Assembly: GCA_030430515.1 (NCBI GenBank) | Contig: JAUIKX010000078.1 | Coordinates: forward strand, 1 to 12,708 | Length of the DNA stretch: 12,708 nucleotides | Direction: 5' to 3' | Source: Gammaproteobacteria bacterium | GTDB lineage: Bacteria > Pseudomonadota > Gammaproteobacteria > Pseudomonadales > Azotimanducaceae | In this document: piece by piece, positions 6,505-12,708 of the stretch | Position numbering within the stretch: the stretch's first letter is position 1 | Layout: each line of letters begins with the position of its first letter | Notes under the pieces: generated by a model | The model's database searches: none | What the model saw: only the letters and a program-made list of their open reading frames with translations | What the model was told of the DNA's origin: nothing | Translations under genes and position numbers: made by a program

Positions 6505-8661
6505 TTAGTTGAGCTCTTCCCTCATGGACGGCACACCTTCGACGTGCGCCATCTGTCTCGTGAGATTCAGCAGGTCCAGAAGCACCTCGCCGGTTTCGCG
6601 AACCAGAGCGTCTTCCGAGGGATCTTCTTCAACCTCCTCTTCGGCTTCAGCGTCCTCTTCTTCTTCGAGCTCGTCGAGGCTCGCCAGGGGTTCTTTGCCT
6701 TTGATCTTACGAAGACCGTTCTCGAGCTCGAGGCGCCAGGCATCGTCCTGTTCCTTTTCTTTCTTCCGCACGGCCTCGTTGAGAGACAGGTGTGTGCGCC
6801 TGCCGCGCTCCCTGGCTTTGTCGGCCAGCGCTTTCAGATAGTTGAACTCGCCATCGTCCGCGGTGCGTTCCTGGTGCAGAACGCGCAGCTCCGCCATGAC
6901 GTTTTCCAGCTGGGTCTGCCGCTTGAACAGCGCCGGCTGAATCATGTCCCAAGGCAGTGCGTCATCGAGGCTGGACTCGCCGATTTCGTCGGTGTCGAAC
7001 AGCTCGGGCATTACGACGTCCGGCACGACGCCCTGGTGCTGGGTGCTCTGTCCGGAAACCCGATAGAACTTGGCTGCGGTAATTTTCAGCTGGCCGCGGT
7101 TGAGCGGTACCAGGGTCTGCACGGTGCCTTTGCCGAAGGTCTGGCTGCCGACGATGATGCCCCGTCCGTAGTCCTGAATCGCGCCTGCAAAAATTTCCGA
7201 GGCCGAAGCGCTCAGGCGGTTGACCATAACGGCAAGAGGACCGTCCCACGCAACGGTGTCGTCGTTGTCGGCGTAGACGGCCGGTCGGCGACGGGCGGAC
7301 TTGACCTGTACTGTGGGGCCGGATTCGATGAAGAGCCCCGTCATCGAGTCTGCTTCCTGCAGAGACCCACCGCCGTTGTTACGCAGGTCGATGATCAGGC
7401 CGTCGATGCCTTCTTTGCGCAGCTCGCCGATCAGCTTCTCCACGTCTCGAGTGGTCGATTTTGCATTGGGGTCACCGGCCTGCAGCGCTTTGAAGTCGGC
7501 GTAGAAGGTGGGGATCTCGATGATGCCCAGGCGGAAATCCTGGCCGCCGCGATTCAGCGTCAGCAGCTTTTTCTGTGCGGCCTGCTCTTCGAGCTGAACG
7601 GTATCCCGGGTGATGGAGATGACTCTCGTGTCGCCGCCATCGGCGCTGTCTTCCTGTATCTCCAGGCGGACCGTCGACCCTTTCGGGCCGCGGATCAGGT
7701 CGACCACGTCATCGAGCCGCCAGCCAACGACGTCGATCAGCGGGCCTTTCTGGCCGTGCCCGACGCTGATGATGCGATCGTTAGGCTTCAGATCGCCTGC
7801 TTTGTCGGCAGGACCTGCAGGCACCAGCCGCACCACTTCGGTGTATTCGTCTTCGTTGCGCAGCACCGCGCCGATGCCCTCGAGCGAGAGCGACATGTTG
7901 ATATTGAAGTTCTGCGACGTGCGCGGAGAGAAGTACTGGGTATGCGGGTCGTAAGTGGATGCGAAGGCGTTCATATAGAGCTGAAACGCATCTTCGCTCT
8001 TGGTCTGCGTGCTCTGCTTGAGACGGTTTTTGTACCGTTTGATCAGAAGTGTCTGAATTTCCTCCATGGATTTGCCGTTGAGCTTCATGCTCAGTGCGGC
8101 TGCCTTGAGCCGCTTGCGCCAGAGGTCGTCGAGATCGGCGTGGCTGGCGGGCCATGGCGCATTTTCCCGATCGAGCTCGATGGTCTCATTGGTGGTGAAA
8201 TCCATCCTGGAGAAGTTGTTTTCGAGTTCGCTCAACAGAAACTCGAGGCGATCGACCACGCCGGACTGAAAGCGGTTGAATACTTCAAAAGCCGGCTGCA
8301 GGTTGCCTTCTCTCAGCGCCTCGTCGAGCTCGTAGCGGTAGGCTTCCATCTCAGCGACATCTTTGGCGGTGAGATACATGCGCTGGTTGTCGAGAATTGC
8401 CAGATACTTGTCGAAGAATTCGCTGGAAAGTGTGTCATCGAGACGCTTGCGTACGTAGTGCGTATGCCGCAGCTGCTCGACGATCGTGAGGCTCGTGCGG
8501 GTGTGTACGTCCAGCGGCTCCAGCACTTCTGCGGTGAAGATACGGGCCTCATCCGCCGTAACCTCATTCGCGGTATTCAGCGCGGTGTCGGCATGAAGCG
8601 GAGTGGTAAACGCCGCGGTGGTGAGCGCAAGAATCAGCGCCAGCGTGAGTTTTGACTTCAT
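6505..8661 (-). CDS. prc: Carboxy-terminal processing (tail-specific) protease Prc/Tsp
   Basis: This is a periplasmic serine protease of family S41A that degrades or trims proteins from their C-termini. It has 718 residues from ATG 8661, where a clean Sec signal peptide begins (MKSKLTLALILALTTAAFTTPLHA, cleavage likely after LHA). Frames running further upstream to a TTG at 8718 would bury that signal. The order is an N-terminal Tsp helical domain, a PDZ domain (around INMSLSLEGIGAVLRNEDEYTEVVRLVPAGPADKAGDL, split over residues 255-320), the S41 core and a C-terminal domain. By alignment with the E. coli catalytic Ser430, Asp441 and Lys455, the residues are Ser486 (in LSASASEIFAG), Asp497 and Lys511 (in TFGKGTVQ). 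A run rich in Glu and Asp near the C-terminus (LDELEEEEDAEAEEEVEEDP) is unusual. It converges on cls with a 27-base gap. The ribosome binding site is weak (GAGGA, 13 bases upstream). Confidence 0.96.
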   Translation of the reverse strand: MKSKLTLALILALTTAAFTTPLHADTALNTANEVTADEARIFTAEVLEPLDVHTRTSLTIVEQLRHTHYVRKRLDDTLSSEFFDKYLAILDNQRMYLTAKDVAEMEAYRYELDEALREGNLQPAFEVFNRFQSGVVDRLEFLLSELENNFSRMDFTTNETIELDRENAPWPASHADLDDLWRKRLKAAALSMKLNGKSMEEIQTLLIKRYKNRLKQSTQTKSEDAFQLYMNAFASTYDPHTQYFSPRTSQNFNINMSLSLEGIGAVLRNEDEYTEVVRLVPAGPADKAGDLKPNDRIISVGHGQKGPLIDVVGWRLDDVVDLIRGPKGSTVRLEIQEDSADGGDTRVISITRDTVQLEEQAAQKKLLTLNRGGQDFRLGIIEIPTFYADFKALQAGDPNAKSTTRDVEKLIGELRKEGIDGLIIDLRNNGGGSLQEADSMTGLFIESGPTVQVKSARRRPAVYADNDDTVAWDGPLAVMVNRLSASASEIFAGAIQDYGRGIIVGSQTFGKGTVQTLVPLNRGQLKITAAKFYRVSGQSTQHQGVVPDVVMPELFDTDEIGESSLDDALPWDMIQPALFKRQTQLENVMAELRVLHQERTADDGEFNYLKALADKARERGRRTHLSLNEAVRKKEKEQDDAWRLELENGLRKIKGKEPLASLDELEEEEDAEAEEEVEEDPSEDALVRETGEVLLDLLNLTRQMAHVEGVPSMREELN

Positions 8662-8697
8662 TGACTCGTTTGCATCCTCGAATTTATGCGCGCAACC

Positions 8698-8726
8698 GGT
8701 GAAGGCTTTCCTTTTCAAGCCTCACC
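8698..8726. repeat. Inverted repeat in the prc leader
   Basis: GGTGAAGGCTT (8698-8708) and AAGCCTCACC (8717-8726) pair over 10 bp with one bulged A, around an 8-base loop. It lies 37 bases upstream of the prc start. It could be an operator for a dimeric regulator or a leader hairpin in the prc message. No T-run follows on either strand, which argues against an intrinsic terminator. Confidence 0.5.
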
Positions 8727-8789
8727 TGTGTACTGTGCCGGTCTGCCAACTCGGCAGTCTAACAGTTGGTTAGTCAGCAAACCGGGTTG

Positions 8790-8818
8790 CAGGTTCCAAT
8801 GTTGTACCGCTGGAACTG
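8790..8818. repeat. Inverted repeat overlapping the FKBP promoter candidate
   Basis: CAGGTTCCA (8790-8798) pairs with TGGAACTG (8811-8818) over 8 bp with one bulged G and a 12-base loop. It surrounds the -35 candidate TTGTAC at 8802-8807, a position where a repressor could act. The promoter assignment itself is tentative. Confidence 0.35.
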
Positions 8819-8831
8819 TCAGCGCTATAGC
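8802..8831 (+). promoter_or_regulatory. Candidate sigma70 promoter for the FKBP gene
   Basis: TTGTAC (8802-8807) and TATAGC (8826-8831) each match 4 of 6 consensus bases with an 18-base spacer. Transcription would start near 8838, leaving about 65 untranslated bases that contain a small GC hairpin (8858-8872) before the ribosome binding site. Confidence 0.35.
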
Positions 8832-8902
8832 CAAAATGTAACTTGCTCCGTCCTCATGCGCCAATCGGGCGCGCGTACGGGCATGCCGCTTAGGAGTTCA
8901 CC

Positions 8903-9655
8903 GTGGAAAGTCTTCCCCGTTCCCTGCCTGTTTCAGATCACCCGTTCAGCCGCTCGAGGAGGGCCTGGAAGGTGTGCGCCGCAGTTATTGTGTCAACAAT
9001 GTTTACAGTATCGTGCGCTCAACCTCAACGTGAGACGGAAGTTTCGTTGGATAGCGATCTTCAGAAAGCTTCGTATCAGGTCGGTTTCAACATGGCCGAG
9101 CAGGTTCAAGGGCGTTTTTCCGGGGCGATCGACGACGCGGCTTTCCAGGCGGGCATTGCGGATATGATGGCCGGTAGCGATTCGCGGGTTGCTCCGGGCG
9201 AAGCGCAGGACGCACTACAGGCGCTGGTCACACGTAGCCAGGAGCTGGCAGATCAGGCAGCGAACGATGCCGCGCTCGAAGGGCAGAGCTTTCTTGAGGA
9301 GAACGGCAGTCGCGAAGAAGTCACCGTGCTGGACTCCGGACTGCAGTACGAAGTTCTGACGGCAGCCGACGGCGACAAGCCGAAGGCGTCCGACCGCGTG
9401 ACCACCCACTACGAAGGACGTCTGCTGGACGGTACGGTCTTCGACAGTTCCTACAAGCGCGGCCAGCCCGCAACCTTTCCGCTCAACGGCGTCATCAAGG
9501 GCTGGACTGAAGGGCTGCAGCTGATGAGCGTCGGTTCCAAGTGGCGGTTGTTCATTCCCTCCGACCTGGCATACGGCGATCGTGGTGCGCCGCCGAGCAT
9601 TCCGCCGAAAGCGACGCTGATCTTCGATGTAGAGCTGCTCAGCATCGAGAAGTAG
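8903..9655 (+). CDS. FKBP-type peptidyl-prolyl cis-trans isomerase, predicted lipoprotein (FkpA/Mip-like)
   Basis: This is a prolyl isomerase and probable chaperone of the envelope, 250 residues. GTG 8903 is chosen because TAGGAG lies six bases upstream (8891-8896). The N-terminus is a long basic segment (RSRRAWK) then a hydrophobic stretch ending FTVSC-A. Cys38 fits a lipobox, though Thr at -3 is not ideal, so it is probably a lipoprotein exported to the periplasmic side. Residues about 48-130 form the helical FKBP_N dimerisation domain (LDSDLQKASYQVGFNMAEQV). Residues about 140-248 form the FKBP catalytic domain, with HYEGRLLDGTVFDSSYKRG, GVIKGWTEGLQLM, PSDLAYGDRGAPPSIPP and LIFDVELL; the pocket aromatics are present. 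It reads divergently from prc, another periplasmic quality-control gene, and only 5 bases from the following membrane gene. FkpA, FklB or Mip cannot be told apart by eye. Confidence 0.93.
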   Translation: MESLPRSLPVSDHPFSRSRRAWKVCAAVIVSTMFTVSCAQPQRETEVSLDSDLQKASYQVGFNMAEQVQGRFSGAIDDAAFQAGIADMMAGSDSRVAPGEAQDALQALVTRSQELADQAANDAALEGQSFLEENGSREEVTVLDSGLQYEVLTAADGDKPKASDRVTTHYEGRLLDGTVFDSSYKRGQPATFPLNGVIKGWTEGLQLMSVGSKWRLFIPSDLAYGDRGAPPSIPPKATLIFDVELLSIEK

Positions 9656-9660
9656 CGGAA

Positions 9661-9972
9661 ATGGATCCATCCACAACTCCGCGCCGCCCTAACGAGTCCT
9701 ATACCGCTCGCTATCGGCGCGAGAAGGGCGAAGCCCAGCCGCTGCGGAGGCCGGGTGCGATGCACGGCAGAATCGTTCGTGCGGTCGTTGGGGGCAGCAT
9801 CGCGCTGGTCGTTGCCCTCGTGTGGATGGTGGTGGAGCTCGGCGTAAGCCGTGATGAGGTGCTCGACGCCCTGGGCACCACGCTGTTTTTCGTGGCGCTG
9901 CCTGTGGTGCTCGGCATTCTTGTCGGTGCGCTGTGGGTTGGGGCCAGAGCCTGGCGCTCGCGCAGACGTTAA
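9661..9972 (+). CDS. Small two-helix membrane protein of unknown function
   Basis: I do not recognise this 103-residue protein. It starts five bases after the FKBP stop, with GCGGAA just upstream as a weak ribosome binding site, so it is probably expressed from the FKBP message. A basic, proline-containing N-terminal tail of about 38 residues (TARYRREKGEAQPLRR) precedes two hydrophobic segments, roughly residues 39-60 (IVRAVVGGSIALVVALVWMVVEL) and 72-96 (GTTLFFVALPVVLGILVGALWVGA). A short acidic loop (SRDEVLDA) joins them and the C-terminus is basic (RAWRSRRR). The positive-inside rule suggests both ends are cytoplasmic. Its last codon and stop overlap the stop of the signal peptidase gene on the other strand. 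Coding is supported by tight spacing and clear membrane topology, not by homology. Confidence 0.75.
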   Translation: MDPSTTPRRPNESYTARYRREKGEAQPLRRPGAMHGRIVRAVVGGSIALVVALVWMVVELGVSRDEVLDALGTTLFFVALPVVLGILVGALWVGARAWRSRRR

Positions 9973-10658
9973 CGGAGGGCTGCCAGCGCTCTTTCGGGAC
10001 GCAGCTGGAAGCTTCTTTCGTAGTCCAGGCTGAAAGCGATGGCTCTGGCGCGGCCGAGTATGGCGGCCTGCTCGACGAAGCCAAAGTAGCGGGAGTCGAA
10101 GCTCTCGTCGCGGTTGTCGCCCAGCATGAGGTAAGTGGCCTCGGGCAGGATGACGGGGCCGAAGCTCCGAATTGTTTCGGGTGATGGGTTCTGCCGAAAT
10201 TTTACCAGCCGTGAGGAATCCAGCAGCGTTTCCTCCAGCGTGACGTAGCCGGGCGAGCTGCTTTGAGAGACTTCCCGGTAAGTGGCTTCAATGCCGTTCA
10301 CGGCCAGCAGGTTGTCATGCATGGCGACCATATCGCCGGGCCCGGCGACGATCCGCTTCACATAGAGTGTGCCATCGACGGGAGATTCGAAAGTGACGAT
10401 GTCGCCGCGCTTCGGCGCCTGCCAGTCGATCAGTCTGGTACTGCTGAATGGCAGCCGGATCCCGTAGGCGCGCTTGTCGACGACCACCTGGTCGCCCACG
10501 GCGATGGTGGGGCTCATGGACCCGGTGGGTACCTGGTTCCAGTCTCCGATCACGCTGCGGAAGATCAACAGTGTCGTGAGCGCGCAGGCAAACCAGCGCC
10601 AGTCGCGCCAGATACGCCACATGCAATGTAATGCGCGCTCTCCGCTCCTCTTCTTCAC
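9969..10658 (-). CDS. lepB: Signal peptidase I, short single-anchor form
   Basis: This protease removes signal peptides from Sec- and Tat-exported proteins at the outer face of the inner membrane. It has 229 residues from GTG 10658; a TGA lies five codons upstream in frame, so the start cannot be much earlier. ATG 10622 is an alternative with no ribosome binding site. One membrane anchor is visible (about residues 22-37, WFACALTTLLIFRSVI). The catalytic Ser47 is in VPTGSMSPTIAVGD, the general-base Lys101 in LYVKRIVAGPGD, and box E is GDNRDESFDSRYFG (180-193). E. coli LepB is 324 residues with two anchors and sits with lepA and rnc. This copy is shorter and is not beside those genes, so it may be an additional signal peptidase. 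All catalytic residues are present. It ends on the same TTAA as the convergent membrane gene. Confidence 0.95.
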   Translation of the reverse strand: MKKRSGERALHCMWRIWRDWRWFACALTTLLIFRSVIGDWNQVPTGSMSPTIAVGDQVVVDKRAYGIRLPFSSTRLIDWQAPKRGDIVTFESPVDGTLYVKRIVAGPGDMVAMHDNLLAVNGIEATYREVSQSSSPGYVTLEETLLDSSRLVKFRQNPSPETIRSFGPVILPEATYLMLGDNRDESFDSRYFGFVEQAAILGRARAIAFSLDYERSFQLRPERALAALR

Positions 10659-10680
10659 GATGGCACCCGTTCAAAATGCC

Positions 10681-10686
10681 ATCATA
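10681..10686 (-). promoter_or_regulatory. Candidate -10 element for the signal peptidase gene
   Basis: On the minus strand this reads TATGAT (5 of 6 to consensus), 22 bases upstream of the GTG start. No good -35 is seen at the normal distance, so the promoter is uncertain. The rest of the 93-base gap 10659-10751 shows nothing else that I can name. Confidence 0.3.
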
Positions 10687-10751
10687 GTCGCCGTTATGTG
10701 CGTCGGTTCACAAAACTGTGTCAGCGGTTTGTCGCGCTGATGTAAAAATGC

Positions 10752-11045
10752 TTATTGCTGCGTCTGATTGAACGCTTCCAGCGCTTCCGGGCTCGCTTCT
10801 TTCTGGTAAAGGGATTTCCACTCGGCGTAGGGCATGCCGTAGACCCGTTCGCGCGCGCTTTCCAGATCCATCTCGACACCGCGCTCTTCAGCGGCGGCGG
10901 CATACCACTTCGACAGGCAATTTCGGCAGAATCCGGCAAGGTTCATCAGGTCGATGTTCTGCACATCTTTGCGCTCGTCCAGGTGCGCTACCAGGCGCCG
11001 GAACGCAGCGGCTTCCAGTTCCGTCTGAGTGCGATCGTCGGTCAT
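10752..11045 (-). CDS. DUF1244 family protein
   Basis: This small soluble protein has 97 residues and matches, from memory, the conserved proteobacterial DUF1244 family of unknown function. The family core is visible: AAAFRRLVAHLDERKDVQNIDLMNLAGFCRNCLSKWYAAAA, then YGMPYAEWKSLYQKEA. Cys40 and Cys43 form a CxxC-like pair (FCRNCLSKW) that could bind metal or be redox active; that is inference. ATG 11045 is chosen because GGAG lies five bases upstream and the family start MTDDRT fits; the frame is open further upstream but those residues are not conserved-looking. It diverges from the TerC-family gene across an 86-base shared promoter region. There is no signal peptide or membrane segment, so it should be cytoplasmic. 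Confidence 0.88.
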   Translation of the reverse strand: MTDDRTQTELEAAAFRRLVAHLDERKDVQNIDLMNLAGFCRNCLSKWYAAAAEERGVEMDLESARERVYGMPYAEWKSLYQKEASPEALEAFNQTQQ

Positions 11046-11071
11046 GAGAACTCCAGGTGCGTTTGTTTTCT

Positions 11072-11099
11072 TTGACCGGGCGATCATAGCACGTAGCAT
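11072..11099 (+). promoter_or_regulatory. Candidate sigma70 promoter for the TerC-family gene
   Basis: TTGACC (11072-11077, 5 of 6) and TAGCAT (11094-11099, 4 of 6) are separated by 16 bases. Transcription would start near 11106, about 26 bases before the GTG at 11132. It overlaps the minus-strand promoter candidate for the DUF1244 gene. Confidence 0.5.
11083..11091 (-). promoter_or_regulatory. Candidate extended -10 promoter for the DUF1244 gene
   Basis: On the minus strand this reads TGCTATGAT, a TGn-extended -10 element with 5 of 6 in the hexamer. Transcription would start near 11076, giving a leader of about 30 bases that includes the GGAG ribosome binding site. The element lies inside the spacer of the plus-strand promoter candidate, so the two promoters would compete. 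Confidence 0.45.
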
Positions 11100-11120
11100 C
11101 AGCGGGCAATTCGACCCGCG

Positions 11121-11126
11121 GGAGGG
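11121..11126 (+). promoter_or_regulatory. Ribosome binding site deciding the GTG start of the TerC-family gene
   Basis: GGAGGG ends five bases before GTG 11132. It is a strong Shine-Dalgarno match at ideal spacing and supports this GTG as the true start. Confidence 0.7.
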
Positions 11127-11131
11127 AACTG

Positions 11132-11917
11132 GTGGATGCACTACTGACGCCGGAGCTGATCGGTGCGTTTCTTACGTTGACTGTTCTCGAGATCGTTCTC
11201 GGTATCGACAATATCGTCTTCATTTCCATACTCACCGGGCGCCTGCCGCAAGAGACGCAGGCTCGGGCACGGTTTCTGGGGCTTGGCCTCGCCATGATCA
11301 TGCGCATCGGGCTTCTGTTGTCGTTGTCGTGGGTGATGGGGCTCACTGATGATCTGTTTTCCCTCTCGGGTTACGGCATTTCCGGGCGCGATCTGATTCT
11401 GCTTGTCGGTGGGCTGTTTCTGATCGGTAAGTCGACGCGGGAGGTGCATAACGCGCTCGAAGGGGAGGTCGACGGAGGCGACGGTGCAGGCACAGCAACC
11501 TTCTCCGGCGTTCTGGTCCAGATCGCGCTGATCGACATCGTCTTCTCTCTGGATTCCGTGATAACAGCGGTGGGGCTCGTCGATGAGGTGGCCATCATGG
11601 TGGCGGCCATTGTCGTGGCCGTGGTGATCATGATGGTGGCCGCCGGCCCCGTGAGTCGGTTTGTGGAGGATCATCCCACCGTAAAAATGCTGGCGCTGTC
11701 TTTTCTGCTTCTGATCGGCTTCACGCTGATCGGGGAGGGGCTCGATTTCCACTCACCCAAAGGTTACATCTACTTCGCCATGGCGTTCTCCTTCGGTGTC
11801 GAGATGCTGAACATCCGCGCGAAGAAGAAACGCGAAGATCACGTGCGGCTGCGTGCCACTCAGTTCGCGGAGTATGTGGACGGTCAGCCTGTGGTCTTGC
11901 GTAGCCGGAGTCGGTGA
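11132..11917 (+). CDS. TerC family integral membrane protein (YgdQ-like)
   Basis: This is a 261-residue polytopic inner-membrane protein closely resembling E. coli YgdQ from memory, with about seven hydrophobic segments. The two family motifs with acidic residues inside helices are clear: LEIVLGIDNIVFISIL (residues 19-34, Glu20 and Asp26) and IDIVFSLDSVITAVGL in the second half. Other conserved stretches are GRDLILLVGGLFLIGKSTREVHNALEGE, HPTVKMLALSFLLLIGFTLIGEG and PKGYIYFAMAFSFGVEMLNI. TerC relatives are linked to manganese or other metal export, tellurite resistance and, in Bacillus, metalation of exported enzymes. The role of YgdQ-type members is not settled. No C-terminal CBS or CorC domain is fused. 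It diverges from the DUF1244 gene and converges with yaaA across 26 bases that contain no convincing terminator. Confidence 0.94.
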   Translation: MDALLTPELIGAFLTLTVLEIVLGIDNIVFISILTGRLPQETQARARFLGLGLAMIMRIGLLLSLSWVMGLTDDLFSLSGYGISGRDLILLVGGLFLIGKSTREVHNALEGEVDGGDGAGTATFSGVLVQIALIDIVFSLDSVITAVGLVDEVAIMVAAIVVAVVIMMVAAGPVSRFVEDHPTVKMLALSFLLLIGFTLIGEGLDFHSPKGYIYFAMAFSFGVEMLNIRAKKKREDHVRLRATQFAEYVDGQPVVLRSRSR

Positions 11918-11943
11918 GCCGCCCGGTTCCGAAAGAACGAAGG

Positions 11944-12708
11944 TTATCCGCGGTAGTCGGTCTGTTCTTCGCGGAGATACACCCAGGTGTCATCGTTCGA
12001 CTGTTCGGCGCTGTAGCGGTAGCCATGCCAGTCGAAAGCCTGAAGTGACTTCAGCGTCGAGGTTCGGTTGGCCACCATATATGCGGCCATCAGGCCGCGG
12101 GCCTTCTTGGCAAAAAAGGACATGAATTTGTAACGGCCGTTTTTCAGGTCCAGAAACTTCATATCGATGATGCGGGCGTTGATCCTGTCGCGCTGCAGTG
12201 CGCTGAAGTACTCGTTTGACGCCAGATTGACCAGAACGGGACGCTTGAAAGCGGCCAGGTCGTCGTTGAGTGCTTCGGTGATTTTGCTGCCCCAGAAGGC
12301 GTAGAGATCTTTGCCCTGTTCGTTGTCGAGGCGCGTGCCCATCTCGAGGCGGTAGGGATGAATGAGGTCCAGAGGGCGCAGGATGCCATGTAGCCCGGAG
12401 AGAATGCGGATGTGGTTCTGCGCCCAGCTGAGATCGCGTTCTGAAAACGTTTGCGCCTCCAGGCCCAGGTACACATCTCCCTTGAAAGCCAATGCGGCCT
12501 GTTTCGCGTTGCCGGGTTCGAACGCCGGTGTCCATTCCTGGTAGCGGCGGCTGTTGAGTTCGGCGAGCTTATCGCTGATGTGCATGAGCGAAGCGATCTC
12601 ACTGGGAGATTTTTTCCGCAGGCGGTCGATCAGGTCGGTGGATTCGGCGATAAACCGCGGCGTGCTCTGCTTGCGGGTTGAAACAGGGGTATCGAAATCC
12701 AGCGTCTT
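11944..12708 (-). CDS. yaaA: Peroxide stress protein YaaA (DUF328/UPF0246), 5' end beyond the window
   Basis: This cytoplasmic protein lowers free iron and oxidative DNA damage during hydrogen peroxide stress in E. coli. Here 254 residues plus the stop are visible; the frame is open to the right edge, where the first visible residues KTLDFDTP match the start of the family motif ISPAKTLD. Only about eight N-terminal residues should be missing. Conserved blocks include SLMHISDKLAELNSRRYQEW, QAALAFKGDVYLGL, RILSGLHGILRPLDLIHPYRLEMGTRL, LVNLASNEYFSAL and YKFMSFFAKKARGLMAAYMV. The length agrees with E. coli YaaA (258 residues). It converges with the TerC-family gene. The start and promoter lie outside the window. 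Confidence 0.96.
   Translation of the reverse strand, partial: KTLDFDTPVSTRKQSTPRFIAESTDLIDRLRKKSPSEIASLMHISDKLAELNSRRYQEWTPAFEPGNAKQAALAFKGDVYLGLEAQTFSERDLSWAQNHIRILSGLHGILRPLDLIHPYRLEMGTRLDNEQGKDLYAFWGSKITEALNDDLAAFKRPVLVNLASNEYFSALQRDRINARIIDMKFLDLKNGRYKFMSFFAKKARGLMAAYMVANRTSTLKSLQAFDWHGYRYSAEQSNDDTWVYLREEQTDYRG

Larger units (their letters stand above)
8662..8902. promoter_or_regulatory. Divergent regulatory region between prc and the FKBP gene
   Basis: This 241-base stretch is the longest non-coding gap in the window and must hold the start signals of two divergent genes. It contains several short inverted repeats, listed separately where strongest: 8698-8726, 8743-8757 (CTGCC/GGCAG), 8759-8773 (CTAAC/GTTAG), 8790-8818 and 8858-8872 (GCGCC/GGCGC). 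None is followed by a T-run, so they do not look like terminators. I found a plausible plus-strand promoter but no convincing one for prc. Confidence 0.55.

Noticed and set aside
6544..8655. A very long open frame (703 codons) antisense to prc
   Set aside because: Its codon boundaries coincide with those of prc. Stops there would need TTA, CTA or TCA codons in prc, which are rare in GC-rich genes. The translation shows no domain, while prc is an unambiguous gene.
8658..8675. Five-codon leader frame (MQTSQ) whose TGA overlaps the prc ATG
   Set aside because: The only G-rich site directly abuts its ATG, leaving no spacing for ribosome binding. Such tiny frames arise often by chance.
11918..11943. 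Possible terminator between the TerC-family gene and yaaA
   Set aside because: A GTTC/GAAC pairing around CGAAA is short and lacks a T-run, so it is too weak to call.
1..12708. Mobile elements, CRISPR arrays, tRNA or rRNA genes, defence or toxin-antitoxin systems
   Set aside because: No transposase, integrase, regularly spaced repeats, cloverleaf-like stretch or typical defence motif was found on either strand by reading. The base and codon character looks even across the genes by eye.

Overview
The window is about 12.7 kb of dense, high-GC bacterial chromosome. It carries eleven protein genes, two of them cut by the window edges, and no intergenic gap exceeds about 240 bases. I recognise the Prc/Tsp tail-specific protease, an FKBP_N + FKBP_C isomerase, an E. 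coli YgdQ-like TerC protein, YaaA and a DUF1244 protein. Together these point to Gammaproteobacteria, probably an environmental lineage. That assignment is inferred from remembered families, not from a search. I see no phage, transposon, CRISPR, rRNA or tRNA.

Left part (1-6477, all plus strand): a threonyl-tRNA synthetase missing its N-terminus overlaps a sucrase/ferredoxin-like protein with the C-X8-C / HxGGH [2Fe-2S] signature of the Apd1 family. After a 68-base gap come two adjacent acyl-CoA dehydrogenase genes. The first keeps the catalytic glutamate and the second keeps the strong flavin-site motifs, which suggests one heteromeric enzyme. A two-HKD cardiolipin synthase follows closely.

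Middle part (6505-9972): the protease gene prc on the minus strand converges on the cardiolipin synthase gene. It is separated by a 241-base, hairpin-rich divergent region from a lipoprotein FKBP-type prolyl isomerase and a small two-helix membrane protein of unknown function.

Right part (9969-12708): a short signal peptidase I (minus) shares a palindromic TTAA as stop codon with the small membrane gene. A DUF1244 gene (minus) and a TerC-family gene (plus) diverge from overlapping promoter candidates. A YaaA gene (minus) runs off the right edge.

Functionally, the part from 5077 to 11917 is mostly cell envelope: phospholipid synthesis, periplasmic proteolysis and folding, signal peptide cleavage and a TerC membrane protein. 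I did not find a clear new defence, mobile or biosynthetic system. The points most worth a second look are the synthetase/ferredoxin overlap, the atypical synthetase, the complementary dehydrogenase pair, and the small membrane protein next to the isomerase.
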